Part shown: positions 1-9,320 of the stretch, piece by piece
Layout of the letters: each line of letters opens with the position of its first letter
How positions within the stretch are numbered: position 1 is the first letter of the stretch
NCBI GenBank assembly: GCA_964600025.1
Contig: CAZRHJ010000002.1
Span: forward strand, 56,882-120,881
Source: JADFUS01 sp964600025
GTDB lineage: Bacteria; Bacteroidota; Bacteroidia; Bacteroidales; Rikenellaceae
Direction of reading: 5' to 3'
DNA: 64,000 nt
Program-made: the position numbers and the translations under genes
Notes under the pieces: generated by a model
What the model was told of the DNA's origin: nothing
The model's database searches: none
Seen by the model: only the letters and a program-made list of their open reading frames with translations

Positions 1-2781
1 CACATCTGCAATAAACCCACTCTGCTCCGCTCCAAGAATGTTTCCTGCTCCACGTATATCCAAATCCTGCATAGCAATGTTCAAACCCGAACCTAATTCT
101 GAAAAATCCTCAATCGCTTTAAGCCTTTTGGCACCATTAGAAGATATATGTCCTGAACTTGGGACAAACAAATAACAGAATGCTTTGCGATTTGTACGCC
201 CAACCCTACCACGCAACTGATGAAGTTCCGAAAGACCAAAATTCTGGGCATCATTGATGATTATAGTATTTGCATTTGGAATATCTATACCAGATTCGAT
301 GATAGTTGTAGAAATAAACACATCTATCTCGCCATAGATAAAATCCATCATTATTTTCTCTAAATCACCAGCCTTCATCTGTCCGTGTCCAATTTCTATT
401 TTCACGTTTGGACAAAGCGTCTGAACAACCTCTTTCAAATGATATAACGTATCTACTCTATTGTGTATTATGAAAACTTGCCCATTTCTGCCTATTTCAA
501 AATCAATAGCTTCTTTTAGCAAATCCGTATCAAAACTATGTACTTGTGTAGTAACAGGTTGGCGATTTGGTGGAGGAGTATTAATCACAACTAAATCCCT
601 CGCTCCCATAAGCGAAAACTGCAAAGTACGTGGAATTGGAGTAGCTGTAAGCGTAAGTGTATCTACGTTTGCCTTAACTCCTCTAAGTTTTTCTTTGGTT
701 GCAACACCAAATTTTTGCTCCTCGTCTATAATCAACAATCCTAAATCATTGAATTCAAACTGTGCATTGAGAAGTTTGTGAGTACCTATCAATATATCTA
801 TTTTACCCTCTTTTAGTTTCCCAACTATTTCTGTAATTTGTTTTGCGGTTTTGGTACGTGAAACACTTTCGATAACAACTGGAAAATTCTTTAATCGCTT
901 GTTGAAAGTTCTGTAATGCTGCAATGCCAAAACAGTAGTAGGAACTAAAACAGCAACTTGTTTGTTGTCCGAAACTGCCTTGAAAGCAGCCCTCATTGCT
1001 ACTTCCGTTTTGCCAAATCCAACATCTCCACAAATCAACATATCCATTGGCGTTGAACTTTCCATCTCACGCTTAATAGCTTTTGTTGCTTTTTCTTGGT
1101 CGGGAGTATCCTCATACAAGAAAGAGGCTTCCAACTCGTGTTGCAAGAAAGTATCTGGCGAAAAAGAAAAACCTTTGATTTGTTTTCGTTTTGCATATAG
1201 TGCAATTAAATCTTTGGCAATATCTTTGACTTTTGCTTTGGCAGTCGCTTTAAATTTCTGCCAAGCACCAGTTCCTAATTTATTTACAGATACTCCAACA
1301 TTTTCTTTGTCTTTGTATTTTGAGATTTTGTGAATAGCGTGAACATTAACAAGTAGGACATCATTATCCTTGTATGACAAACGTATAGATTCTTTGACCT
1401 TTCCGTTTTCTACACTTTTTACAATACCTCCATAACGTCCAACACCGTGGTCTATATGCACAACAAAATCCCCTATCTCCAAAGCATTCAATTCGGATAT
1501 TGTGATGCTTTCAGGTTTTTGTAGCTCGTTGGCAATGGTATATTTGTGATAACGCTCAAAAATATTATGGTCGGTATATAAGGCAATTTTAGCTTCATTA
1601 TCCACAAATCCTTCGTGCAAAGAAAGTGAAATATGTTCAAAAGTTGCATTAACACTTTTCAGCGAATTAAGTATGTTTTCTAATCTCTCAACCTGTGCTT
1701 TGTTGTGAGTAAGCAAATACGTTTTGTAGCCATTTTTTGAGTTCTGAGCAAAAGTCTCTGCCAACAATTCAAAGTTTTTGTTAAAAGATTGTTGCTTTGA
1801 GGTATCAAAATCAACAGTCAAACTATTTGGATAGCCATCATATCCTCCACTCAAAGAGAATTTTGTACAGTCTTTGATTAATTGCAAAAACTCCGTAGAA
1901 GATGTAACTTTTGAATACGCACTCTCAATATCCCCACCACCTTCAACTATTTTGTGTGCTAATTTTGAACGCACTTCGGAAAGTTCAGATAGCAGTTTTT
2001 GGGGAGATAAAGTCCATATATTTATTTTTTGCGAACAAGTATTTTTGATAAACTCAATAAGCGAAACACGACTTTCCTCAACCGAACTACTCGAAAGATT
2101 AGGAACAATCGTAATTTTATCGACTTTGTCTATGGAACGCTGAGTTCCAACATCAAAAGTACGTATGGAGTCTATTGTATCCCCAAACGTATCTACCCTA
2201 TAAGGCAAGTTGTTGGCATAAGAAAAAATATCTATAATTCCGCCTCTGACAGAAAATTGCCCGGGTTCATACACAAAATCAACTCTATTAAAATTAAGTT
2301 CAATAAGTTTTGACTCTATATCCGAGATTGGAATATCCTTATCTACTTGAATATCCAATATGTTTTTGTTGTAACGAACCGACGACACAACCTTTTCGCC
2401 CAAAGCCTCTGGGTAAGTACAAATTACAAGAGAAGAGTTTTTGGAAAGATTCTTGATATGGCTCAACAAAGAAATCCTCTGAACAAGTCCAGAAGGATCA
2501 TCACCACTATATAATATAGATTTTTTGTAGGAAGACGGAAAAAATCTAACGTTTTCAAAACTGTTAAACTCACATAAATCATTGTCAATATAGGCTGCCG
2601 CATCACGATTTTCGGCTATTACTATATTGATAGAATTATGTTTTTGGATATATGCAGAAATAAGTGTCGAGAGTGCCGAAAAACTTAGTCCTTGCAAAGA
2701 AATATTTTTGGATTTTGCCGAAATAACTTTTTTATAACTTTCATTTTGCGATAAAATAGAAAGCAACTCAGTATTATTCAT
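1..2781 (-). CDS. mfd: Transcription-repair coupling factor Mfd (partial, 3' end outside window)
   Basis: ATP-driven translocase that removes RNA polymerase stalled at DNA lesions and recruits UvrA. Only the first 927 codons are visible; the family is about 1,100-1,150 residues, so the C-terminal part lies beyond the left edge. Visible parts in order: a UvrB-like N-terminal region, a CarD-like polymerase-interaction domain at about residues 425-490 (GDFVVHIDHGVGRYGG), then a RecG-like helicase core with Walker A GDVGFGKTE near residue 587, an IDEEQ box near 686 and the motif IIESGIDIPNANT. The start ATG (2779-2781) lies inside the end of rng (ATGAATAA), an 8-nt overlap that suggests translational coupling. 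Confidence 0.96.
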   Translation of the reverse strand, partial: MNNTELLSILSQNESYKKVISAKSKNISLQGLSFSALSTLISAYIQKHNSINIVIAENRDAAAYIDNDLCEFNSFENVRFFPSSYKKSILYSGDDPSGLVQRISLLSHIKNLSKNSSLVICTYPEALGEKVVSSVRYNKNILDIQVDKDIPISDIESKLIELNFNRVDFVYEPGQFSVRGGIIDIFSYANNLPYRVDTFGDTIDSIRTFDVGTQRSIDKVDKITIVPNLSSSSVEESRVSLIEFIKNTCSQKINIWTLSPQKLLSELSEVRSKLAHKIVEGGGDIESAYSKVTSSTEFLQLIKDCTKFSLSGGYDGYPNSLTVDFDTSKQQSFNKNFELLAETFAQNSKNGYKTYLLTHNKAQVERLENILNSLKSVNATFEHISLSLHEGFVDNEAKIALYTDHNIFERYHKYTIANELQKPESITISELNALEIGDFVVHIDHGVGRYGGIVKSVENGKVKESIRLSYKDNDVLLVNVHAIHKISKYKDKENVGVSVNKLGTGAWQKFKATAKAKVKDIAKDLIALYAKRKQIKGFSFSPDTFLQHELEASFLYEDTPDQEKATKAIKREMESSTPMDMLICGDVGFGKTEVAMRAAFKAVSDNKQVAVLVPTTVLALQHYRTFNKRLKNFPVVIESVSRTKTAKQITEIVGKLKEGKIDILIGTHKLLNAQFEFNDLGLLIIDEEQKFGVATKEKLRGVKANVDTLTLTATPIPRTLQFSLMGARDLVVINTPPPNRQPVTTQVHSFDTDLLKEAIDFEIGRNGQVFIIHNRVDTLYHLKEVVQTLCPNVKIEIGHGQMKAGDLEKIMMDFIYGEIDVFISTTIIESGIDIPNANTIIINDAQNFGLSELHQLRGRVGRTNRKAFCYLFVPSSGHISSNGAKRLKAIEDFSELGSGLNIAMQDLDIRGAGNILGAEQSGFIADV

Positions 2782-4369
2782 CATATTCTTCTTCGTCGTT
2801 TTTTTCGATAGTGTGTTGCTCCAAAGTAAGCATACAACCATCTCTATCATAATACTTAGCGTCTATATAACCAATAGACTCATTTGCTTGAATATTAAGA
2901 TATATTTTGTTTTTAAGCATTATTTTCAAACGACGTGAAAACAATCCTTTGGTAAAATAAGACGCAACAAATGGGTGGAGTTTGACAGTCAAATACCTCA
3001 AACCATATTCTTTTACAAGATTTTCAATTTGATTCTCAACTTCGGTATCAAACAACACTGACGAGGTAATTACACCTGTACCCTTACAAGTAGGACAAGC
3101 CTCACTGTTTTCGATTATCTGTGCAGGACGTACCCTCTGGCGAGTAATCTGCATCAAACAGAATTTTGACAAAGGAAGTATGGTGTGTTTTGCTCTATCC
3201 TTGCTCATTGCCTCACGCATCATATTGAAAAGTGCCTGACGGTTTTCGGGCAAATGTAGGTCTATAAAATCAATAACTATAATACCTCCCATATCCCTCA
3301 AACGCAACTGACGAGCAATTTGTTCTACTGCATTGGTATTTACTTCCATTGCAATAGCTTCTTGATTTTCGGCATTGTTAAAACGTGGACCAGAGTTAAT
3401 ATCAATAACGTGCAGAGCCTCAGTTTGTTCAATAACCATATATGATTTACGTTTGAAAGGCACTATTTTGCCAAACAAACCTTTGATTTGTCGTGTTACA
3501 TCATACTCATCAAATATTGGCGTACTTGATTTGTAGAATTTAACAATTTTTTCTTGTCCAGAAGATATTCGGCGAATATAATCTTTAACTTCCTGATATA
3601 TCAAAGAATCGTCTATCACAATAGAGCTAAACGAGTCATTCAAAATATCACGAAGAATAGTCATCACACGATTACTCTCCGAAATAACCAAAGATGGGGA
3701 TTTGAGTGTTTGAATTTTGTCGAGCATTGCCTGCCATTTGCTCACAAGTTCGCCCATATCCTGAGTAATATCTTCATACGAAGCATCTTGGCTTGCAGTA
3801 CGAATAATAACGCCATAGTTTTTGGGAAGAATTGACCTAACAATATCTTTCAAGCGTTTTCGCTCGTCCGAAGACTTGATTTTTTGAGAAATAGAAACTT
3901 TATGCTCAAAAGGTTTTAGGACAATATGACGACCTGTCAATGAAATATCGGTAGAAACACGTGGACCTTTGGTGTTTATTGGTTCTTTGGTAATTTGCAC
4001 CAAAACCTCATCACCTGCCGACAAAACATCTTGGATTTTTCCCTCACGCAAAATTTCTTTTTGACGAGGATAATCCGAAAATGAAAAAATTCTTCTATTT
4101 GAAAGAGTATTAAGCAAACGAGCATAGGACTTATAGTTTGAGCCTAAGTCCAAATAGTGTACGAAAGAATCTTTTTCGCCACCAATGTTTATAAAAGCTG
4201 CATTAAGACCTCCCATCACTTTACGCACCTTTCCCAAATAAATATCACCCACAGAATATCCGTCAGAGCCACTCACACGGTTAATTTCTTGCAAGAAACC
4301 ATCTTCGAGTAATGCTATTGATATATTATCCTGTTCAACTGATGAATGTACTATTAACTCTTTTTTCAT
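2774..4369 (-). CDS. rng: Ribonuclease G (Rne/Rng family)
   Basis: Endoribonuclease of the RNase E/G family, acting in rRNA 5' maturation and mRNA decay. The 531-aa protein matches the length of RNase G and lacks the long C-terminal scaffold of RNase E. An S1 domain covers about residues 37-125. The catalytic region carries D323 (VIDINSGPRF) and DFIDLH with D367/D370 as the magnesium-binding carboxylates, followed by the Zn-link C425-P-T-C428. It is followed by mfd with an 8-nt overlap, so the two are co-transcribed. A rho-independent terminator lies just upstream (4400-4426), so rng is partly separated from the HU/small-peptide genes. Confidence 0.96.
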   Translation of the reverse strand: MKKELIVHSSVEQDNISIALLEDGFLQEINRVSGSDGYSVGDIYLGKVRKVMGGLNAAFINIGGEKDSFVHYLDLGSNYKSYARLLNTLSNRRIFSFSDYPRQKEILREGKIQDVLSAGDEVLVQITKEPINTKGPRVSTDISLTGRHIVLKPFEHKVSISQKIKSSDERKRLKDIVRSILPKNYGVIIRTASQDASYEDITQDMGELVSKWQAMLDKIQTLKSPSLVISESNRVMTILRDILNDSFSSIVIDDSLIYQEVKDYIRRISSGQEKIVKFYKSSTPIFDEYDVTRQIKGLFGKIVPFKRKSYMVIEQTEALHVIDINSGPRFNNAENQEAIAMEVNTNAVEQIARQLRLRDMGGIIVIDFIDLHLPENRQALFNMMREAMSKDRAKHTILPLSKFCLMQITRQRVRPAQIIENSEACPTCKGTGVITSSVLFDTEVENQIENLVKEYGLRYLTVKLHPFVASYFTKGLFSRRLKIMLKNKIYLNIQANESIGYIDAKYYDRDGCMLTLEQHTIEKNDEEEYDE

Positions 4370-4399
4370 TTTTGATTTTCAAATAGATTTATGAAAAAA

Positions 4400-4426
4400 A
4401 ACCTAAAATCCTCAGGACTTTAGGTT
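4400..4426 (-). terminator. Rho-independent terminator after the 29-aa peptide gene
   Basis: The arms AACCTAAA (4400-4407) and TTTAGGTT (4419-4426) pair and continue inward with one mismatch around a 3-nt loop. On the minus strand the hairpin is followed by a run of about eight T (4393-4400). It sits between the 29-aa gene and rng and could terminate or attenuate read-through into rng-mfd. Confidence 0.7.
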
Positions 4427-4437
4427 AATTCGAAAGA

Positions 4438-4527
4438 CTACTTCTTCTTATGTCTATTCATTCTAAGACGTTTCTTTCTTTTGTGAGTAGCCATTTTATG
4501 TCTTTTTCTCTTTTTTCCGCTTGGCAT
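4438..4527 (-). CDS. 29-aa basic AURKAIP1/COX24-type small protein, probably ribosomal
   Basis: A 29-residue ORF starting MPSGKKRKRHKMATHKRKKR and ending RHKKK, with more than half Lys/Arg/His. Bacteroidota genomes carry near-identical peptides annotated as AURKAIP1/COX24-domain proteins, related to mitochondrial mS38 and actinobacterial bS22, so a small-subunit ribosomal role is inferred. It lies 29 nt after the HU gene on the same strand and is followed by its own terminator. It is short enough to be missed by length-filtered gene callers. Assignment is by recognition of the sequence; the function itself is inference. Confidence 0.8.
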   Translation of the reverse strand: MPSGKKRKRHKMATHKRKKRLRMNRHKKK

Positions 4528-4556
4528 AACTTTACGATTTTATGATTAAACTTTAA

Positions 4557-4835
4557 TTATTTATTCTTCACTTCGCTAACAAAACTTTTTGAAGGTTTGA
4601 AAGCTGGAATATTATGTGCTGGTATTGTGATAGTAGTTTCTTGTTTAATGTTTCTCGCTACTTTCTCAGCTCTTTGTTTTACAATGAAAGAACCAAATCC
4701 TCTCAAATAAACGCTATTATCGTTGATAAGGGATTTTTTTACACTTTCCATAAAACCCTCAACAACTGCCTGAACTTGTGATTTTTCAATTCCTGTCTCC
4801 TTAGAAATCTCATTTACGATGTCCGCCTTAGTCAT
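4557..4835 (-). CDS. HU/IHF-family DNA-binding protein
   Basis: Nucleoid-associated histone-like protein of 92 aa that binds and bends DNA as a dimer. The start MTKADIVNEISKETGIEKSQ and the helical N-terminal half are typical of HU. The beta-arm region is GFGSFIVKQRAEKVARN followed by IPAHNIPAFKPSKSF, where HU normally has GRNP...I.IPA...P.FK. It is the first gene of a minus-strand group with the 29-aa peptide. Its promoter -7 box (TATCTTTG) is at 4880-4887 on the minus strand. Whether it is the main HU or a paralog cannot be told here. Confidence 0.95.
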   Translation of the reverse strand: MTKADIVNEISKETGIEKSQVQAVVEGFMESVKKSLINDNSVYLRGFGSFIVKQRAEKVARNIKQETTITIPAHNIPAFKPSKSFVSEVKNK

Positions 4836-5145
4836 AATCTATTATACTTTATTATTTTTTATTATTCTCTTTCGAACCGCAAAGATACAAAATTTTATAA
4901 TCTTTCATAACTATAATTCATTTTTTTTGAAAAAAAATAATTTTTTCTTTATTTTTTTAGATTACAGACCACAAATATAATTTATAAATATTTAAAAACC
5001 AAAGTTTTAAGTATTTATTTCTGAAAAATATTTTTCGTAGAAACATTTTCTTCACATAAATGTTAAATGATTATGTATTTTATATAAAATTTAACGTATA
5101 TTTGCAAACGATTAAATAAGAGAAAATTAATAACATTAATAGTAT
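4836..5145. promoter_or_regulatory. Divergent promoter region, HU (minus) and DPP IV (plus)
   Basis: 310-nt, very A/T-rich intergenic region. The minus-strand -7 box TATCTTTG is at 4880-4887, about 45 nt before the HU start. The plus-strand -7 box TATATTTG is at 5097-5104, about 42 nt before the peptidase start. The -33 boxes are poor on both sides. Between them only homopolymer A/T tracts are visible, with no ORF or RNA gene. Confidence 0.6.
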
Positions 5146-7353
5146 ATGAAAAAACTTTTAACACTACTGCTAATTGTTTGCTCAACTCTTTCTTTTGCAA
5201 ACGACAAAAGAGAGCAAATAAACAACAATCCAATCCAAACAAAAGGATTTGCTCAAATCATTTGGGCTGCTGACGGACAAGGTTTTACTACTTTGGAAAA
5301 AGGCAAAAATGGCGGATTAGAAATAATTCGTTATGAAGCAAAAGATAATGCACGAAGCATTGTTTTGGGAGAAGAAATGTTTATTGACCCAATTTCAAAA
5401 AAACACATTGGTATTCGTTCTTTTGATTGGAGCAACGACAACTCAAAAATGTTAATTTTCACAAACACAAAAAAAGTTTGGCGTTACCACACAAAAGGTG
5501 ATTATTGGTTGCTTGACCTCCAAACTAAATCGCTTACTAAACTTGGTAAAGATATGCCAGAGAGCGAAATGATGTTTGCGAAATTCTCGCCCGATGGCTC
5601 AAAGGTAGGCTATGTAGTAAAAAACAATATATATGTAGAAGATTGTAAAACAAACAATATCACAAAAATCACAACAGATGGCAATAACTATATAGTTAAT
5701 GGCACATTTGACTGGGTATATGAAGAAGAATTTGGTTGCAGAGATGGTTTTCGTTTTAGTGGCGACAGCAAATTTATTGCATACTGGCAGAGCAATACAC
5801 AAGGAACAGGAGTGTTCAACATCATAAACAATGTTGATTCTATTTATTCTTTTGTAACTCCTTTCCCTTACCCAAAAGCTGGAACACAAAACTCAGCAGT
5901 AAAAGTAGGATACGCATCGTGCGAAGGCGGAGCTACTACTTGGTTTGAGATTGAGGGGGACGAGCGTAACAACTATATTCCTCGTATGGAGTTTGTACCT
6001 GAATCAAACGAACTTATAATTCAGAGAATGAATCGCCAACAAAACACTAATAAAGTATATATTGCAAAAATTGGTAATTCAAAACCAGAATTAATTTTCA
6101 CAGATACAGACAAAGCGTGGCTAAACACAAACGACAATATTCAATGGATTAATAACAACGAATATTTCACTTGGGAGAGCGACCGTGATGGTTGGAAAAA
6201 ACTATATTTAATATCGAAAGATGGCAAAGATATACGCCCAATAACTGAGGATTTTGATATTGTCAATCAAGTTGGTATAGACAAGAAAAATGGCTATGTA
6301 TATTATATAGCATCTCCAAAAAGCCCAATCGAAAGATATTTGTATCGTTCGAAACTAAACGGCAAAGCAAATTCAGAGATAGTGTCTGACACAAAACTAA
6401 TCGGACACCACAGTTATAATATGTCACCAAACTGCTCGTGGGCAGTACACTACTTCTCAAATGCAGTTACTCCAACACAAATAAATATGATTTCTCTTCC
6501 AAAAAACAAAATTGTGAGAGTAATCGAGAACAACAGCAAAGCAAAAGAACAATACAAAGCACTGGGATTAATAGACAAAGAGTATGTAAAAGTTCCTCTA
6601 AAAGACTGGACTTTGGACGCTTGGATTATCAAACCAACAAATTTTGACGCAACAAAAAAATATCCAGTTATCGTAAAAGTATATAGTGAACCCGGAACAT
6701 CTACTGTTCAGAACAAATGGGCAGGTGGGGATTTAGCTTATCACTATTTGGCAGAGTTGGGCTATGTGGTTATTAGTATGGATAGTCGTGGAGTAACACT
6801 CCCTCGTGGCAGAGAATGGAGAAAATGTATTTATGGAGGAGTGGGAATAGAATCTACTCACGACCAAGCAAATGGCATTATGAAACTTGCTGAAATGTTT
6901 TCGTATATTGACAAAGATAGAATTGGTATAACAGGACACAGTGGCGGTGGCTCAATGACTTTGCACTGTATGTTCCGCTATCCAGAGATTTACAAAACAG
7001 GTATTTCATTGGCTTTTGTGGCAGACCAAAGACTTTATGATACTATATATCAAGAGCGTTTTATGGATACCCCACAAAACAACCCAGAGGGTTACAAATA
7101 TGGCTCTCCTATCACTTATGCTGAGGGTTTGAAAGGAAATTTATTGTTAATTCACGGAACTGGCGATGATAATGTTCATTATCAAAACTACGAGATGTTA
7201 GTAAACAAATTGGTAGAGTACAATAAATTATTTTGGGCAATTACCTATCCTATGCGTACTCACTCACTTCGTGAAGGCAAAGGCACTTCAAAACATCTTG
7301 AAATGACACAGGAAGCATTTTGGTTAAAAAATCTTCCTGCTGGTGCAAGATAA
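5146..7353 (+). CDS. Secreted S9B prolyl dipeptidyl peptidase (DPP IV-like), atypical Ser motif
   Basis: Exported serine peptidase that would remove X-Pro or X-Ala dipeptides from peptide N-termini. It has a signal peptide (MKKLLTLLLIVCSTLSFA), a DPP IV N-terminal beta-propeller with the substrate-binding Glu motif DWVYEEEFG, and a C-terminal alpha/beta hydrolase domain. The apparent catalytic triad is S599 in GHSGGGS, D674/D675 in GTGDDNVHYQ and H706 in MRTHSLREG. The nucleophile motif departs from the usual GWSYGG seen in the second DPP IV of this window (29858-32014), so the two are distant paralogs. Length (735 aa) is normal. A monocistronic layout is likely. Confidence 0.93.
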   Translation: MKKLLTLLLIVCSTLSFANDKREQINNNPIQTKGFAQIIWAADGQGFTTLEKGKNGGLEIIRYEAKDNARSIVLGEEMFIDPISKKHIGIRSFDWSNDNSKMLIFTNTKKVWRYHTKGDYWLLDLQTKSLTKLGKDMPESEMMFAKFSPDGSKVGYVVKNNIYVEDCKTNNITKITTDGNNYIVNGTFDWVYEEEFGCRDGFRFSGDSKFIAYWQSNTQGTGVFNIINNVDSIYSFVTPFPYPKAGTQNSAVKVGYASCEGGATTWFEIEGDERNNYIPRMEFVPESNELIIQRMNRQQNTNKVYIAKIGNSKPELIFTDTDKAWLNTNDNIQWINNNEYFTWESDRDGWKKLYLISKDGKDIRPITEDFDIVNQVGIDKKNGYVYYIASPKSPIERYLYRSKLNGKANSEIVSDTKLIGHHSYNMSPNCSWAVHYFSNAVTPTQINMISLPKNKIVRVIENNSKAKEQYKALGLIDKEYVKVPLKDWTLDAWIIKPTNFDATKKYPVIVKVYSEPGTSTVQNKWAGGDLAYHYLAELGYVVISMDSRGVTLPRGREWRKCIYGGVGIESTHDQANGIMKLAEMFSYIDKDRIGITGHSGGGSMTLHCMFRYPEIYKTGISLAFVADQRLYDTIYQERFMDTPQNNPEGYKYGSPITYAEGLKGNLLLIHGTGDDNVHYQNYEMLVNKLVEYNKLFWAITYPMRTHSLREGKGTSKHLEMTQEAFWLKNLPAGAR

Positions 7354-7413
7354 TTTTTTGATACGAAACAAAAATAAAATCGTATATTTGTAGCAAATTA
7401 AAACTTATGTTCT

Positions 7414-7761
7414 ATGAAAAAGATATTATTTACTTTAATATTATGCTGTATATGCAGTTTGGGATATTCCCAACAAAAAGTACAAGCCACAGAAAATTTG
7501 ATTAGCTACACTCAACCAAATGGCAAAACAATAAAAATCCGTTTGTTTGGAGATGCGAATATGAAATATCACAGCACAAAAGATGGATTCTTGATTGCAA
7601 AAAACAAAAAAGGATATTTCTGTTATTTGAAAAAAGACAGTGATGGCAAACTAACTACAAGTTGTCGAAAAGCTAATTTAAAGGCTCCAAGTTTTGCACT
7701 AAAAGCAGATGAGGATAATGTAATTCAGTTTTTGAACACAAAAGAAAATCGTCCTAATTAA
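7414..7761 (+). CDS. Secreted 115-aa protein resembling the N-terminal region of M6 metalloproteases
   Basis: It has a signal peptide (MKKILFTLILCCICSLGYSQ) and then a domain with QPNGKTIKIRLFGDANMKYH and STKDGFLIAKNKKGYFCY. This pattern (PnG..i.irl.GDe..h...t.DGy.i..d..G.y.Y) is the one found at the N-terminus of M6-family metalloproteases, ahead of the HExxH domain. Here the ORF stops before any catalytic domain and is followed by its own terminator (7801-7839), so it is a stand-alone version or a remnant. A promoter box TATATTTG is at 7383-7390. Function unknown; family resemblance is by eye. Confidence 0.7.
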   Translation: MKKILFTLILCCICSLGYSQQKVQATENLISYTQPNGKTIKIRLFGDANMKYHSTKDGFLIAKNKKGYFCYLKKDSDGKLTTSCRKANLKAPSFALKADEDNVIQFLNTKENRPN

Positions 7762-7800
7762 TTCAGCATTTGGACACTGAAAAAATAGTCCTAATTTCAT

Positions 7801-7839
7801 AAACAAAATAACTATTGCAATGCAATAGTTATTTTGTTT
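7801..7839. terminator. Perfect 19-bp palindromic terminator
   Basis: The arms AAACAAAATAACTATTGCA (7801-7819) and its exact complement (7821-7839) are separated by one base. The T-rich 3' arm and position, 40 nt after the 115-aa gene and 15 nt before the MATE gene, fit a terminator that could work in both directions. Confidence 0.75.
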
Positions 7840-7854
7840 GTACGTTAAAATTCT

Positions 7855-9264
7855 ATGAATAAAATCTCATTAGACACAAAGTCTTACGAACTAAGATACG
7901 GAAATATTCCAAAACTCTTGTTCAAATACTCTATACCAGCTGTTATAAGCACACTTGTGGTTGCACTCTACAATATTATAGACCGTATATATATTGGTCA
8001 TAGTTTGGGAGCAATGGCAATATCTGGACTTGCACTAACTCTACCCATCTCAGCAGCAATTACTGCCGTAGGCACACTTCTTGGTATAGGTTCATCGGCT
8101 CGTATATCTATTGTAATGGGCAAAAAAGATATTCACTGGGCAAGGAATATTTTGTGTCATTATCCTATCTTGACGTTATTCTTTTCTGGCATATTCATCA
8201 CAACATCAATGATTTATCTGGACGAATTGCTATATATGTTTGGAGCTACTGACAAAACTCTTAGCTACGCCAAAGACTACCTTCAAATAGTTATACCGTT
8301 TAGTATTTTCACAAATTTATGTTTTGGATTTAGCCACATACTCCGTGCAAGTGGTTTCCCCAAAAAAGCAATGAATACTATATTAATAGGTATCGTTCTA
8401 AATATGATTTTAGATCCAATATTTCTGTTTGTTTTCAAAACAGGTATTGAGGGTGTAGCTATCGCAACAGCAATATCTATGATGGTTGGAGGATTGTATC
8501 CAGTTTTTCATTTTATGAACAAGCAAAACACTATTTCATTTCATTGGCAAGATTTTAAACTCAAAAAAAGCATAATACGAAACATTCTCTCTATTGGATT
8601 TTCGCCATTTATAATGAATTTTGTGGCAAGTGGAATTGCATTTGTGCTAAATATTCAACTTGCTAAATATGGAGGAGATTATGCCATTGGAGCCTTTGGA
8701 ATTATATATAGTTACCAGTTGTTTATGGCACTTTTTGTGCTTGGAATGAGCAATGCAATGCAACCAATAGTTGGTTATAATTACGGTGCCAACAATTACA
8801 AAAGAGTAAAGGACACTATGTTTTTGACACTCAAAATTGCAACCTACATAACAATCCCATTTTTTATTATGGCAGAGTTTTTCCCTGAACTACTCACAAA
8901 AGCATTTACAAACGACCCAGAGCTAACAAAATATACCGTAGAGGCATTTAGATACTCATTTGTGTGTGTTCTGTTTGTTGGACTTCCCATTACCATATCT
9001 TCGTTTTTGTTATCCATAGGCAGAGCAGGTAAATCACTGTTTATGTCATTACTTAGACAAGTAATATATATGTGCCCATTGATTTTCATATTACCAATAT
9101 TTTTTGGAATAAATGGTGTTTGGTTTGCAATTTCTGTATCAGATTTTTTGGCATTCATAACAGCTTCACTATTTTTGGTTTCGGAATTAAAAAATCTATA
9201 CAAGCACAAAACACGTAAAAGCATTGGTTTGCATAAAGTCTGGAAGTTCAGTTCTTTAAAATAG
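7855..9264 (+). CDS. MATE-family multidrug/Na+ antiporter
   Basis: Inner-membrane efflux transporter of the multidrug and toxic-compound extrusion family, about 12 transmembrane helices in two pseudo-repeats (469 aa). The N-terminal region (IPKLLFKYSIPAVISTLVVA, then YNIIDRIYIGHSLG) and the second-half motif MQPIVGYNYGANNYKRV are typical MATE signatures (MatE domains about residues 15-175 and 240-400). Substrate cannot be predicted. It starts 15 nt downstream of a strong terminator, so it needs its own promoter or read-through. Confidence 0.93.
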   Translation: MNKISLDTKSYELRYGNIPKLLFKYSIPAVISTLVVALYNIIDRIYIGHSLGAMAISGLALTLPISAAITAVGTLLGIGSSARISIVMGKKDIHWARNILCHYPILTLFFSGIFITTSMIYLDELLYMFGATDKTLSYAKDYLQIVIPFSIFTNLCFGFSHILRASGFPKKAMNTILIGIVLNMILDPIFLFVFKTGIEGVAIATAISMMVGGLYPVFHFMNKQNTISFHWQDFKLKKSIIRNILSIGFSPFIMNFVASGIAFVLNIQLAKYGGDYAIGAFGIIYSYQLFMALFVLGMSNAMQPIVGYNYGANNYKRVKDTMFLTLKIATYITIPFFIMAEFFPELLTKAFTNDPELTKYTVEAFRYSFVCVLFVGLPITISSFLLSIGRAGKSLFMSLLRQVIYMCPLIFILPIFFGINGVWFAISVSDFLAFITASLFLVSELKNLYKHKTRKSIGLHKVWKFSSLK

Positions 9265-9280
9265 TCCAAAAAAGACTGAG

Positions 9281-9320
9281 GTTTATAAAAAATATTTCAT
9301 ATCTTTGCAAAATATATATG
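9281..9320 (+). promoter_or_regulatory. Promoter of the DUF349 gene
   Basis: TATCTTTGC at 9300-9308 is a consensus Bacteroidota -7 element, about 115 nt before the DUF349 start. The -33 box is weak (GTTTA near 9280). The implied 5' leader of about 105 nt contains a possible 27-codon ORF. Confidence 0.6.
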
